A program made the position numbers and the translations under genes. From NCBI GenBank assembly GCA_036939975.1, contig JALLPB010000778.1, forward strand, positions 1 to 13,020: a stretch of 13,020 bases of DNA, in the 5' to 3' direction. Positions 1 to 8,089 of the stretch are shown one piece after another; the stretch's first letter is position 1; every line of letters starts with the position of its first letter. The stretch comes from Cyclostephanos tholiformis (taxonomy: Eukaryota > Bacillariophyta > Thalassiosirophyceae > Thalassiosirales > Thalassiosiraceae). The notes under the pieces are model-generated. The model had not been told where the DNA came from. It was given only the letters and a program-made list of their open reading frames with translations, and made no database searches.

Positions 1-57
1 TATGTTGTTTCATTGGCATTAATCTAACATATCAATTATTCATTCTCTCTTTTTTAG
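1..57 (+). other. 3' part of a spliceosomal intron of the companion gene
   Basis: A CTAAC branch-point-like motif at 24-28 is followed by a T-rich tract and an AG at 56-57. The open frame of the companion gene begins at once after it (58, GTT) and has no ATG of its own until 154. The first visible exon is therefore internal, and at least one upstream exon with the true start lies outside the window. Confidence 0.65.
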
Positions 58-1191
58 GTTGCCAACTTCAATTGCCTACGCTGCCAATGTAAAGGCACTG
101 TTGTCGAGATCGACAACAGTGCTGACCTCAAGAAGCAACAGGCAGTCTTTGAGATGGAATTTCAGAAGAAGAAGAAGGCTTACAAGGTCTCCAAGAAGTC
201 GGGCGATATGGAAAAGGCTCCTCGTCGCACGGGATATCCTGAAATGCGATACGCCTGTGCGTGTCCATCGATGAGGACGTTCCGTGGAGACATTGCCAGC
301 TCAACTTACAAGGATTGTAAGGCTAGGGACACTCTTTCTCACGATGATAATGGCTTCCCAAACTGCACCATGTGCAAGTGCGTCTGTGTTGCCGGCGTCT
401 TCAAGATGAAAGAAGTCAACAAGTTGGCTGGGCATTGACTTGAGGCAAGAGAACTGGCGGCAAGGGATGAGTGGTCCTCCAAGAATGAACGGATGAAGGA
501 TTCTTTACAATCTGTCATCCGTTCATCGCTTGTTGATGGCTTTTCTGCTTTGCAGTCATCTATGTCACGTCAAGACGATGTGAATCTCATCTCCTCGGCC
601 GCTGCGGCCATGTCACGGAAGCAATTCCAAAGTGAGGAGGAGATGCACGAGGCCCAGAAGGCATTTCCAGTCACGACGAAGCTTAAGGCATCAGGTGAAG
701 ACGTTCGCTCCGTCCTTAGAATCAATCAAAACGGATTGCGCGAATATCGTAACAATCTTGGGTGAGTATTTTTGTCATATGTTTCTTTTCCTCCTATTCC
801 ATATCAACACTAACTATGTCTCGAGATCAGAGATACTATCCACCTACAGCATACGGACAGCGATGACAGCAACGAGCCAATTGTCGTGAACGTGAAGAGG
901 TCGGGTATGTACCTGCCACCGCCAAGGAAGAAGCGAGCCAAGTCATCTCCTACGAAAGACTTCATGGCTCGAACAGTGAATCGCGTGAGCTCAAGGATGC
1001 TCGAAGGCTCACCCGCAACACAGAATGCGGCACTTCATGTCCTCAAGGAGCTTTCAATGGATGGCAACAACGTCTCAAAGGTGATTGTTGCGTCGAAGAC
1101 AGCAAGCGGCAATCCATCTCAAGGGATGTCCCAGGACGTCTGCCAGCTTCTACTTCATGGCAAGAAGCTGTCGTCAAAGAACAGCACATAA
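58..1191 (+). pseudogene. Transposon companion gene: Cys-rich, NLS-bearing protein (5'-partial, one stop)
   Basis: I do not recognise the family. Two exons are visible, 58-761 and 831-1191, joined over a 69-bp intron. Together they make 355 codons including an in-frame TGA at 436-438 and the terminal TAA. The upstream exon is outside the window. Numbering from the first visible codon, cysteines cluster at 6, 9, 11, at 67, 69, 87, and at 103, 106, 108, 110, arranged like metal ligands (CxxCxC, CxC, CxxCxCxC). Next come a Lys/Glu-rich stretch, an acidic patch (DSDDSNE) just after the splice junction and a basic PPPRKKRAK motif that would suit nuclear import. A DNA- or transposase-binding partner is a reasonable guess, not a demonstrated role. 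Continuing the frame past the TGA gives normal-looking sequence for over 100 codons, so the stop looks like a recent CGA-to-TGA change. A stand-alone host gene is the main alternative. Confidence 0.55.
762..830 (+). other. Intron in the companion gene
   Basis: GTGAGT donor at 762, CACTAAC branch-point motif at about 808-814, and AG acceptor at 829-830 (69 bp). It splits a Gly codon (GG|A). Joining at 831 is the only nearby AG that keeps the downstream frame open: acceptors at 824-825 and 831-832 shift it. The combined exon length is then a multiple of three. Confidence 0.75.
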
Positions 1192-1287
1192 TAATGGTAA
1201 TCACATTCATTGGAAATAGTATCTATTTTATACTTGTAGTTTACTAATGCATAAGACAATATCATGATTACAAATAGCTTATTTATT

Positions 1288-2409
1288 CTAGTTCCATATA
1301 TATCCACATTTGACAAATGTAGCATCCATTCCCGAAATGCCGACTTCAATCAACTCCTCGACTAAAGTTTGCATCGTTGGCAAGTCACTGACCTCCGACC
1401 AACGCCTCACAAGACCACAACAAACCTGGTTGATTGCAAACTCAACTGGACCATCCTGTGGCCGGTAGGGTGGACGGCAAACAACACGGTGACCCCGAAC
1501 TCTCACTGCCTCGTAAACCTCGGGAGCCTTGTGTGACGAGAGGTTGTCATGAATCAATGTCCTGCGTTGAGCAGGATTGTTGATTGCATCGTACGTATCG
1601 AGCACATGCTCGACAAATGTACGATATGCTTCGGCAGAGGTGCCAGCAACTGCATTCACTCTCCCCCAAACACGGGGGTTACTCACCGATCCTATATCCC
1701 CATCAGGAATCGTTGGATCCCCAGTTTCAACTGCCAAAAGTACCGTCAACTTAAAATCACCCCTGTCATAATTCCCCGGCTTCCTAATTTCTAGCCCGCG
1801 TGGAGATGACCCATACTTTTTGTTGGCCGCATTCAAATGCAGGCCAAATTCATCAACGTCGACCAATGTTCGCCGAGGAACGCCATGAACTCCGACAGGC
1901 CACGGCTCTGTCCAAAACATCTGGCGTCGGGCGAGATTCCTCGTTGTAAATGCCTGATAGGCAACAGTCGAGGTGATTTTTGTTGTATATCCCAGCTTTT
2001 TTAGAGCCCTACTCACTGCCATGAGAGAGAAGATTGTTGCATCGTCAGACTCATTTGCGATGAAGGCGATGCACTCGTAGAGGGATGAATGTGGCCATAT
2101 CATCTTGAATAGAACGAGAAGAAAAAGGTACTCGCCACTCAGCTTGCTCCTTGGCTTGTTCCCAGTCATCCTCCAAGGAACGATGCGCCTCGCCTAGCAC
2201 CTAACACTCCTCATGAGGCTCGCTGGGATGGGACGGCCGGCCTGGTAATTTTCAAGAACAAACTCGCGGAAGGGAATGTCATATCCCCGTGTACCACCAT
2301 TACTTGGATGGGGAAGATTCTGTGTGTCCCTTGGCACACGGTCGACCCTTGTTATGCCGTTATTGCGGCGCCAGAGAGCTGCAGTCTCCTCGGGCCGCTG
2401 ATCAGCCAT
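1288..2409 (-). pseudogene. Tc1/mariner-IS630 DD34E transposase, one in-frame TAG
   Basis: A cut-and-paste transposase acting in the nucleus on the ends of its own element. The frame from the ATG at 2409 to the TAG at 1290-1288 spans 373 positions, of which position 72 is an in-frame TAG (2196-2194). A TAA lies just upstream of the ATG in frame, which supports that start. Counting the stop as a position, residues 46-70 form a helix-turn-helix-like segment (GYDIPFREFVLENYQAG) and 130-145 hold a second one (SRALKKLGYT). The catalytic residues are in DVDEFG (D186), IHDNLSSHK (D288) and PQDGPVE (E323). Exactly 34 residues separate D288 from E323, as in Tc1-type DD34E enzymes. The catalytic core is complete, so only the early stop breaks the gene. 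A restart at Met81 would lose the first DNA-binding domain. Family assignment is firm; whether the gene is silent is an inference. Confidence 0.88.
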
Positions 2410-2699
2410 GATTGCTTAGGTGGAGGCGATTTACCCTCGCCGAGGATGGTGTGAAGTCGATGGTGTCCTGCGGCTGTCGTCAGAGGGGGATAGCGGCGCC
2501 GGTGCCACGGGACGTTAGGGGAGGTCGGGGGGGTTCGCGGACGCGAAGAATTGACGGCGCAGGATGTACCGCTGCCAAGAACGGTGCCGTCGAAGTTGGC
2601 CGATGGAAGGGGAGGTGATTTATTTTTTTATGGTCAAGCGGGGGAGGTGGAGTTTGGAGTTCGGTCGTATTGTACTATGTTCTACGAACTTTGTACAGG
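2410..2699. other. Transposase 5' flank, no gene seen
   Basis: Non-coding by appearance. It should hold the transposase promoter (read leftward) and the inner part of the element's right end. It is GC-rich with GGGGGAGG-type runs to about 2655. A short + strand open frame (2412-2618) resembles nothing and runs against the transposase promoter. Confidence 0.45.
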
Positions 2700-2771
2700 A
2701 AGTGTCTCCAAAGTGTCTCCGAAGTGTTAGCAAAGTGTCTCCAAAGTGTCACCAAAGTGTTAGCAAAGTGT
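2700..2771. repeat. 11-bp tandem array with 33-bp higher-order period
   Basis: Six full units plus a six-base part: AAGTGTCTCCA (2700), AAGTGTCTCCG (2711), AAGTGTTAGCA (2722), AAGTGTCTCCA (2733), AAGTGTCACCA (2744), AAGTGTTAGCA (2755), AAGTGT (2766). AAGTGT is invariant and the last five bases vary. Every third unit is the TTAGCA type, so the array is two 33-bp blocks that differ at two bases. Its place near the transposon's presumed end, and its period near one helical turn, suit subterminal transposase-binding sites. That role is inferred. Replication slippage making a plain minisatellite is the alternative. Confidence 0.9.
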
Positions 2772-3167
2772 TTTTTAGCTAAGGGGTCAATTGATATGTT
2801 ACACGTAATATTTTGAATTAATTTGTTTTTTTGGGGGATGTCTCCGTTCCCCGCCCGGATCGCCCCCCTTTAAAAGAGTCTGTCCTTCCCTCGCCCCCCC
2901 CCTTTTGCAGCCGCACGCCCCCGCCCCCAGGCCCGCCCCGCGCCGCCCCGAAACACACACACAAAAAAGTGAAGAGAAGATGACAACGGCAAGATAAAAA
3001 GGAAAAAGGACGGCCGGCCGATTGAGCCAATCATGCATCAGATCAAGAGATCAGAGGATTGCAAGTACAACACCTATTATATTATTGATTAGCAGCCTTT
3101 TGCCATCAAACATTTAATAAAAGAGAATCAATCGAAGAAAAAACCAATCGAACTAACTAATCGAACA
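2772..3167 (+). promoter_or_regulatory. Promoter and 5' leader region of the TyrRS gene
   Basis: Non-coding. An AT-rich part (2775-2835) is followed by a C-rich, almost G-poor strand (2850-2955) with a C9 run at 2894-2902 and a CA repeat. Next come the palindrome CGGCCGGCCG (3011-3020) and a CCAAT at about 3026-3030. The last 40 bases before the ATG hold three AATCGAA heptamers (3130, 3146, 3159). No TATA box is convincing. The leftmost part may still belong to the transposon end. Confidence 0.4.
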
Positions 3168-5777
3168 ATGACAAAGGACGAACACCAAGGGCCACGGGTC
3201 CCGCGCGAGTGGAACGACGAGCTCGAGGCCGACCTCGGGCGGATATTGTCGGTGGGTGAGGAGTGCATAAGCGAGGGAGAATTGCGATCGCTATTACTCG
3301 CCAAGGGTCGCGGCACGGCCACGGGCATCATCGACGCCCCTCGCATTCGGCTGTACGACGGCTTCGAGCCGTCTGGTCGGATGCACATAGCCCAGGGCCT
3401 GCTCAAGTCGGTGAACGTGAACAAGTGCACCTCGCCTGGCACGAACTCGACCTTCGTCTTCTGGGTCGCGGACTGGTTCGCTCTCATGAACGACAAGATG
3501 GGCGGCGACCTTCACAAGATCACCATCGTGGGGAGGTACCTAATTGAGGTTTGGAAGGCCGCGGGCATGGACCTTTCCAACGTCGAATTCCGCTGGGCGA
3601 GCGAGGAGATCAACGACAACGCGCACGTATACTGGCCGATCATGCTCGACGTAGCGAGGAGATTCAACGTCACGAGGATCAAGAAATGCTGTCAGATCAT
3701 GGGAAGGCTCGAGGGGAATCTCACCGCGGCGCAGGTATTGTATCCTCTCATGCAGTGCACTGACGTCTTCTTCCTGAAGGCGGACATTTGTCAATTAGGC
3801 GTCGACCAACGCAAGGTCAATATGCTCGCTAGGGAATACTGCGATCACGCAAAGGATAAGAAGATACGCAAGCCGGTCATACTCAGCCATCACATGCTCT
3901 ACGGCCTCAAGGAGGGACAGGAGAAGATGAGCAAGAGCGATCCCGACAGCGCCATATTCATGGAGGACGGCGTAGCGGACGTGGAAAGGAAGATACGATC
4001 GGCGTACTGCCCAACCGCCCCGGCCGCGCCCGTTGCGGTTTCAGTTTTGAAAACGGACGGGATGAGTGATGCCGCGAAGGATGTGGGAGAGGCGGGGGAG
4101 GAGGAAGAGGATGCGGGCAAGGAATCCATGCACCTCGTGAACGACGACGACAGCGCGCTCAAGAATCCGATCCTCGATTACGTCCGTCACATCGTTCTCT
4201 CCCCCCCCGGGTCCACCTTCGCTTGCTGTCGTTGCGCCGTTGATGATGGAACGACCGACGCGACGTCTGCGAGGATGGAGGGCGAGGGAGAGAGGACGGG
4301 TAGAGAGGTCGTCGAACGCGTCGTCTACGAGAGTTACGACGACGTCAAGTCCGATTTCTTGCGCGGCAGGATATCCCCCGAACAGCTGAAGGACGGCCTC
4401 GTGATCGCGTTGAACGAGTTGCTTCAACCGGTGCGCGATCACTTTGAGACGAATGATGAAGCCAGGTTCCTGTTGGAGCAGGTGCGCGAATTCAAGAGAA
4501 CGACGACGTCGTCGGCGTCCACCTCCGTCGGCGGGGAAGACGCGCCGCCGAAGGTGTTCCGACTGGACCTCGTGGAGGCGGGCGTCGTACCGCCGTCGTG
4601 TCACCTGGTCATGGCGCCCCTCCCCGAGTGCAACCCCACGCTCCAGAGTGTCACGGATGTGCTCGCGATGTTGAGGGGTGGTGGTGTCGGCGCCGGAGAA
4701 GGCGCTATTACTTCCTCGACGACGCCCGGGGTGCTGATGCTCTTAGATTGGACCGCTCGCGTGAATTGTAGTCTCGACGCCGATCCTAAGTTGATATCGG
4801 CTTACTACGCCGTATTACTGTCGGCTTTGCGCGCCCTGGACGATCACTTGTACGGGGGGGACACAATGAAGAATGTCACTGTCGTTACGCAATCCGAGGC
4901 AATATTGCGCGATCCATCGAACTATTGGATATCTGTCATAAACGCCGGTCGTCACTTCTCGCTCGACGAGGTGATGATGGGAGGCACAAATAATGTCCTA
5001 GGAAAGGGGTCGATGAAGGATTCGGAGGGCGTGGGGAAGGTGATCGGACGGTTGATGATGATCGCCGACGTCTTGTCGGTCAACCCGAAGAGCATTGCAC
5101 TGTCCGAAGCATCGGGAGGGGATGTTGATGATGATGTTGTAAAGGGTATCGAAAATATGAGTATCGAGGAGGATAACGAGATGGTGACGCTATCGGTCGA
5201 GGAGCACTTGATTAAGCAATTTTACTCGGCTAAATTGTCCCACCCGGACCTGGCGTCTTTCTTGGCCATGCCTCGCATATCGCACGTCGGTGGAGCCGCC
5301 TCGTCGTCGGCGGGGGGTGGAAGACTAGGACTCCAACCACCGCGCGAGTCGGCCGCACACAGGGCCGAGTTCGACGAGTACTTCCTGACAGATGATCCGA
5401 AGGTGCACGGCAAGAGCAAAATGAAGAAGGCGTTCTGCGAGCCGGGAAACGTTGGCTTCTGTCCGCCGATAGAATTGCTCGCATACTTCGGGGGTTTGGA
5501 AGGCGGCGGGGCCAATGGGGGGGATCGCAAGGAGGTTACCATCTCCCGATCTTCCGAAAATGGAGGGGATGTCACCTACGCAGCGAAATCCGCACTGGCC
5601 CGTGACTTCGAGTCGGGGGCACTCCATCCAGGTGATTTGAAGAGCGCCGCGTCGAGCATGATGGTCGAGGTGCTGACAAAAATTGGCGCCGAAATTAAGT
5701 GCGATGATGCGGCATCAAAGGGGACAAAAGCGCTGAAGGCATTCGAGAAGAAGATGGCAAAGCAGAAAAAGAAATGA
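3168..5777 (+). CDS. YARS: Double-length tyrosyl-tRNA synthetase
   Basis: Charges tRNA-Tyr with tyrosine, using ATP, for cytosolic translation (class I synthetase). The gene is one uninterrupted 869-codon frame, about twice the usual single-unit size. The first half is a complete catalytic domain: YDGFEPSG at 63-70, the HIGH-class motif as HIAQG at 73-77, YPLMQ at 192-196, GVDQRK at 211-216 and an intact KMSKS at 253-257. An Ala/Glu-rich insert (about 283-325) and a helical anticodon-binding part (about 330-445) follow. The second half (about 461-865) repeats the fold in degenerate form. PLPECNP (484-490) lies near where HIGH would be, no KMSKS is present, and 746-776 parallels the first half just after KMSKS (VHGKSKMKKAFC against VERKIRSAYC). 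It ends in a Lys-rich tail. This matches the known double-length TyrRS of Leishmania, an asymmetric pseudo-dimer with one active site. No transit peptide is seen, so a cytosolic enzyme is likely. Confidence 0.96.
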   Translation: MTKDEHQGPRVPREWNDELEADLGRILSVGEECISEGELRSLLLAKGRGTATGIIDAPRIRLYDGFEPSGRMHIAQGLLKSVNVNKCTSPGTNSTFVFWVADWFALMNDKMGGDLHKITIVGRYLIEVWKAAGMDLSNVEFRWASEEINDNAHVYWPIMLDVARRFNVTRIKKCCQIMGRLEGNLTAAQVLYPLMQCTDVFFLKADICQLGVDQRKVNMLAREYCDHAKDKKIRKPVILSHHMLYGLKEGQEKMSKSDPDSAIFMEDGVADVERKIRSAYCPTAPAAPVAVSVLKTDGMSDAAKDVGEAGEEEEDAGKESMHLVNDDDSALKNPILDYVRHIVLSPPGSTFACCRCAVDDGTTDATSARMEGEGERTGREVVERVVYESYDDVKSDFLRGRISPEQLKDGLVIALNELLQPVRDHFETNDEARFLLEQVREFKRTTTSSASTSVGGEDAPPKVFRLDLVEAGVVPPSCHLVMAPLPECNPTLQSVTDVLAMLRGGGVGAGEGAITSSTTPGVLMLLDWTARVNCSLDADPKLISAYYAVLLSALRALDDHLYGGDTMKNVTVVTQSEAILRDPSNYWISVINAGRHFSLDEVMMGGTNNVLGKGSMKDSEGVGKVIGRLMMIADVLSVNPKSIALSEASGGDVDDDVVKGIENMSIEEDNEMVTLSVEEHLIKQFYSAKLSHPDLASFLAMPRISHVGGAASSSAGGGRLGLQPPRESAAHRAEFDEYFLTDDPKVHGKSKMKKAFCEPGNVGFCPPIELLAYFGGLEGGGANGGDRKEVTISRSSENGGDVTYAAKSALARDFESGALHPGDLKSAASSMMVEVLTKIGAEIKCDDAASKGTKALKAFEKKMAKQKKK

Positions 5778-6106
5778 ATACTTCCATTGTAAGAGCAGTA
5801 CAAAAAAAAGGATGAAGTGAATTTTAGAAAGTGGAAGATGGTGCATCCCTGCTCTCGTTGTTCACAGAGCAGATATTTGCAAGCGAAAACTTCTTTTGGT
5901 ATTGTTTTAAACCAATTAAGTCACCAAATTAGACTGGCCTACAATAACTCATATTATCCACATACTTCTCACATTTCCAACGTGAAGAACTTAAAACAAC
6001 GCAACTTGAATGTTATCAAAGCCAAGCTGTTACTACTAGGTAGTCGCAAAATGACATACATACACCCCAAAATAATCAACGGATAAATCACTACTCGAAT
6101 ACATGG
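5778..6106. other. Convergent spacer between TyrRS and cyclin, no gene seen
   Basis: AT-rich 3' flank of two genes that point towards each other. An A8 run follows the TyrRS stop (about 5802-5809). A + strand open frame at 5817-6086 has no recognisable content. It should hold the two 3' UTRs and poly(A) sites; no standard AATAAA can be picked out with confidence. Confidence 0.5.
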
Positions 6107-7320
6107 TCAGATCTTTTGGTCACTCTGATCATTGGTCAGCTCATCATATGAAGCACGGAGAGCAAGAACCAACGCTTTAAGAAAGAGCGCAATAAGAATA
6201 TGCGTGGCGTTCAGACTAGATTCGTTTTAAGAGTACGATACACCAAGCAAAGTATTTAAGTATTACCTTTCATATCCGTGTTATGATGAAGCAACTCGCT
6301 CAACTCCCCCTTCAAGAATTGAATACACGTGTCATCAGGGCGTAGGCTGAACGAACTGAAGATTCTGGCAAGAAATATTGCCATCGTCTCGGGAGTAACC
6401 AGACAGTCATCATCCAAGCTTACCAAATGTGCATATGAAGCAGAGACAGTGAGGGAATAAGCCAACAGATTACATATTGGTGAGATACAATACTTACCAA
6501 TCCATGGCAATCAAACAAGATGCAAAACTCGTCGATGACAGCTTGAACTTGACGAAAGTATACTCAACTGATTTGACCAAGAAAATAAGATGCACACACA
6601 TTAACTTAGCGATGAGGGATACATTGAAATTCAAACTATCAGGACACTCACATGCAGTTAGCTCTGTCATGTACTTGGCGAGCTCTTGCACAATGTACCC
6701 GGTCGAAGTGGTTCGCACTTCCTGAGGGAACAGACAAATCATATGGTATACGAAACAAAACGCGGTCGGAGGGAACATATCCCACGACAGATGCAGCATA
6801 ATCTGATGTTCCATGTCAACAACGGAATTGAAGGAGTACGAAATTCCCATTCTCTTTCCCAGCATGAGCATTGCATCCATACTCATCATCCTTAGCTCAA
6901 ACAGCTTGATCGCAAGCTTCAATGATGCCATCGTCACAATGCAGCATTTTTTCTTGTTCCATATGTGATGCAAGGATGATGCTGAAAAAACTTCATCAAG
7001 GTACGCCATAGCCACATTGGCCTGAAGATGAAACACGATCATAAAATATCCTTTGTTTTAACGCAGCATGAATCACAGAGCCGGCATTCACTTACGATAT
7101 CTCGATCCAGATTGTACGCGTCGATGACTCTGACCATCCATGCCGCTGCCTTCTGCCTCCATTCCTTGTCGATAAAATCATTCTCCGACTCTGGCAGCTG
7201 TCCTAGATAGTCGATGCGGGAGTAAAATGCGTCCTCCTTTTTCAGCAAGACAGCAATTTGATCGACCAAGAGCTCTGACTTGTCATCGTCTCCCCAGCTA
7301 TTCGATGCCTCAGTTGACAT
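6107..7320 (-). CDS. Cyclin, diatom-type, five exons, 294 aa
   Basis: Regulatory subunit of a cyclin-dependent kinase, acting in cell-cycle control. Exons on the - strand: 7320-7096, 7021-6652, 6567-6498, 6418-6267 and 6174-6107; their sum is 885 nt, 294 codons plus TGA. Donors are GTAAGT, GTGAGT, GTAAGT and GTAATA; the introns are 74, 84, 79 and 92 bp and all end in AG. Cyclin box 1 starts with WRQKAAAWMVRVIDAY (54-69) and continues with NVAMAYLDEVF and SLKLAIKLFE, which holds the usual Lys (114) and Glu (117). Box 2 begins near PTAFCFVYHM and includes FVKFKLSSTSFASCLIAMD (203-221), split by intron 3. The intact YLDxF and KLFE motifs support a working cyclin. It resembles the diatom-expanded cyclins more than classical A/B types, and no destruction box is obvious near the N-terminus. 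The last intron is the least certain: if retained, the protein ends GNT three codons later. Confidence 0.85.
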
Positions 7321-8089
7321 GGAAACGCAAACGATTAGTCGTCTATCCCTAGTTCATAGGCTAGACGACGAATCCAAAAATTATGAGACAAGAGAGGGGC
7401 GCTAGCTACCATTAGTTCGGGTATCTGTTGAGTGCTTCACCCATTGTTCGTGTTGTATTTCAACGAATTGCGGCCATGGCTTGATCGCAGGTGTTTCCTC
7501 CACATTGTTTCTCCAGTGCTGGAAAAGATTCACAAAAAGAATTATTTACAACATGATCCCTCTCTAACTTGAATTCATCTCTTAACAAATTTTTATGAAA
7601 GCACGAGAAAAAATGTCGTAATGTTGAGGGTTGCAGCTTTAATAATAGAGTGACTTGAAGAATGTTTTGCTTTACGCATGTGTGGGTCGTGGTCGGAGTC
7701 ATATCTCGTGTGTATGTGGTAACAGAAGCCAGATCCATGATTGACTCTACTCATGACGAGAAAGGATCACTGGTTTTCGAACGAGCTCGTGAAATATGAG
7801 CGTACCTCATCGAACTGAGTGCCGCGACAGTACACGTCCATCCTGGCAGTTCGGAGAGAGATTTGAGAACATGTTACGAAATTATTTGAGATGTGAATGA
7901 TTTTCGCCAACGAGTTCCTGCCTCTGGTTCATGTTGGGAGTGTCTCATCAAGGTGCATGAATGGCTACTCCGTTTCTGCTTCAATCGGCAGGGGCGCATT
8001 GAAATGACATAAACACATGGGCGACATTTTGTTTACTCCATAAATCAAATCAGCTAAAAGTAGCAAGATACACCACTGACCAGGAGAGG
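7321..8089. promoter_or_regulatory. Head-to-head spacer between the cyclin and the RRLF-protein gene
   Basis: These 769 bp must hold both divergent promoters. I see no convincing gene. A - strand open frame at 7738-7460 (92 codons) has no recognisable domain, no cyclin-like content and no supported splice link to the cyclin. A TTTTCGCC at 7901-7908 is only a near match to an E2F-type site. No TATA box stands out. An upstream non-coding exon of either gene could lie here and would not be visible. Confidence 0.45.

Larger units (their letters stand above)
1..2775. mobile_element. Decayed two-gene Tc1/mariner-type DNA transposon (right part)
   Basis: This stretch holds a DD34E transposase on the - strand and a spliced companion gene on the + strand. 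Their stop codons lie 96 bp apart, so they are tail to tail. About 290 bp before the transposase start is an 11-bp tandem array, and past it the sequence changes to the C-rich leader of the TyrRS gene. The array is therefore the best visible marker of the right end, and the boundary at 2775 is approximate. The left end lies before the window, so no terminal inverted repeat pair or TA target duplication can be confirmed. Both genes carry one in-frame stop, which suggests an inactive copy. Assigning the companion gene to the element is inference from its position and similar state of decay. Confidence 0.6.

Noticed and set aside
436..438. TGA as a selenocysteine codon or reassigned codon in the companion gene
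   Set aside because: No SECIS-like element was recognised, the transposase has a TAG instead, and the other genes here end normally with TGA, TAA and TAG. Point decay is simpler.
2412..2618. Short + strand open frame in the transposase 5' flank
   Set aside because: Arg/Gly-rich translation of a GC-rich stretch with no motif, lying against the transposase promoter.
2700..2771. CRISPR-like array
   Set aside because: Units are 11 bp with no spacers and the context is eukaryotic; it is a plain tandem repeat.
5817..6086. 89-codon + strand open frame after TyrRS
   Set aside because: No domain or coding-like pattern, AT-rich, and it lies in a convergent 3' spacer.
7460..7738. 92-codon - strand open frame upstream of the cyclin
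   Set aside because: No recognisable domain and no splice signals linking it to the cyclin; best seen as part of the divergent promoter.
7901..7908. TTTTCGCC as an E2F site in the cyclin promoter
   Set aside because: It does not fit the TTTSSCGC or WTTSSCSS consensus exactly, and one near match in 769 bp is expected by chance.
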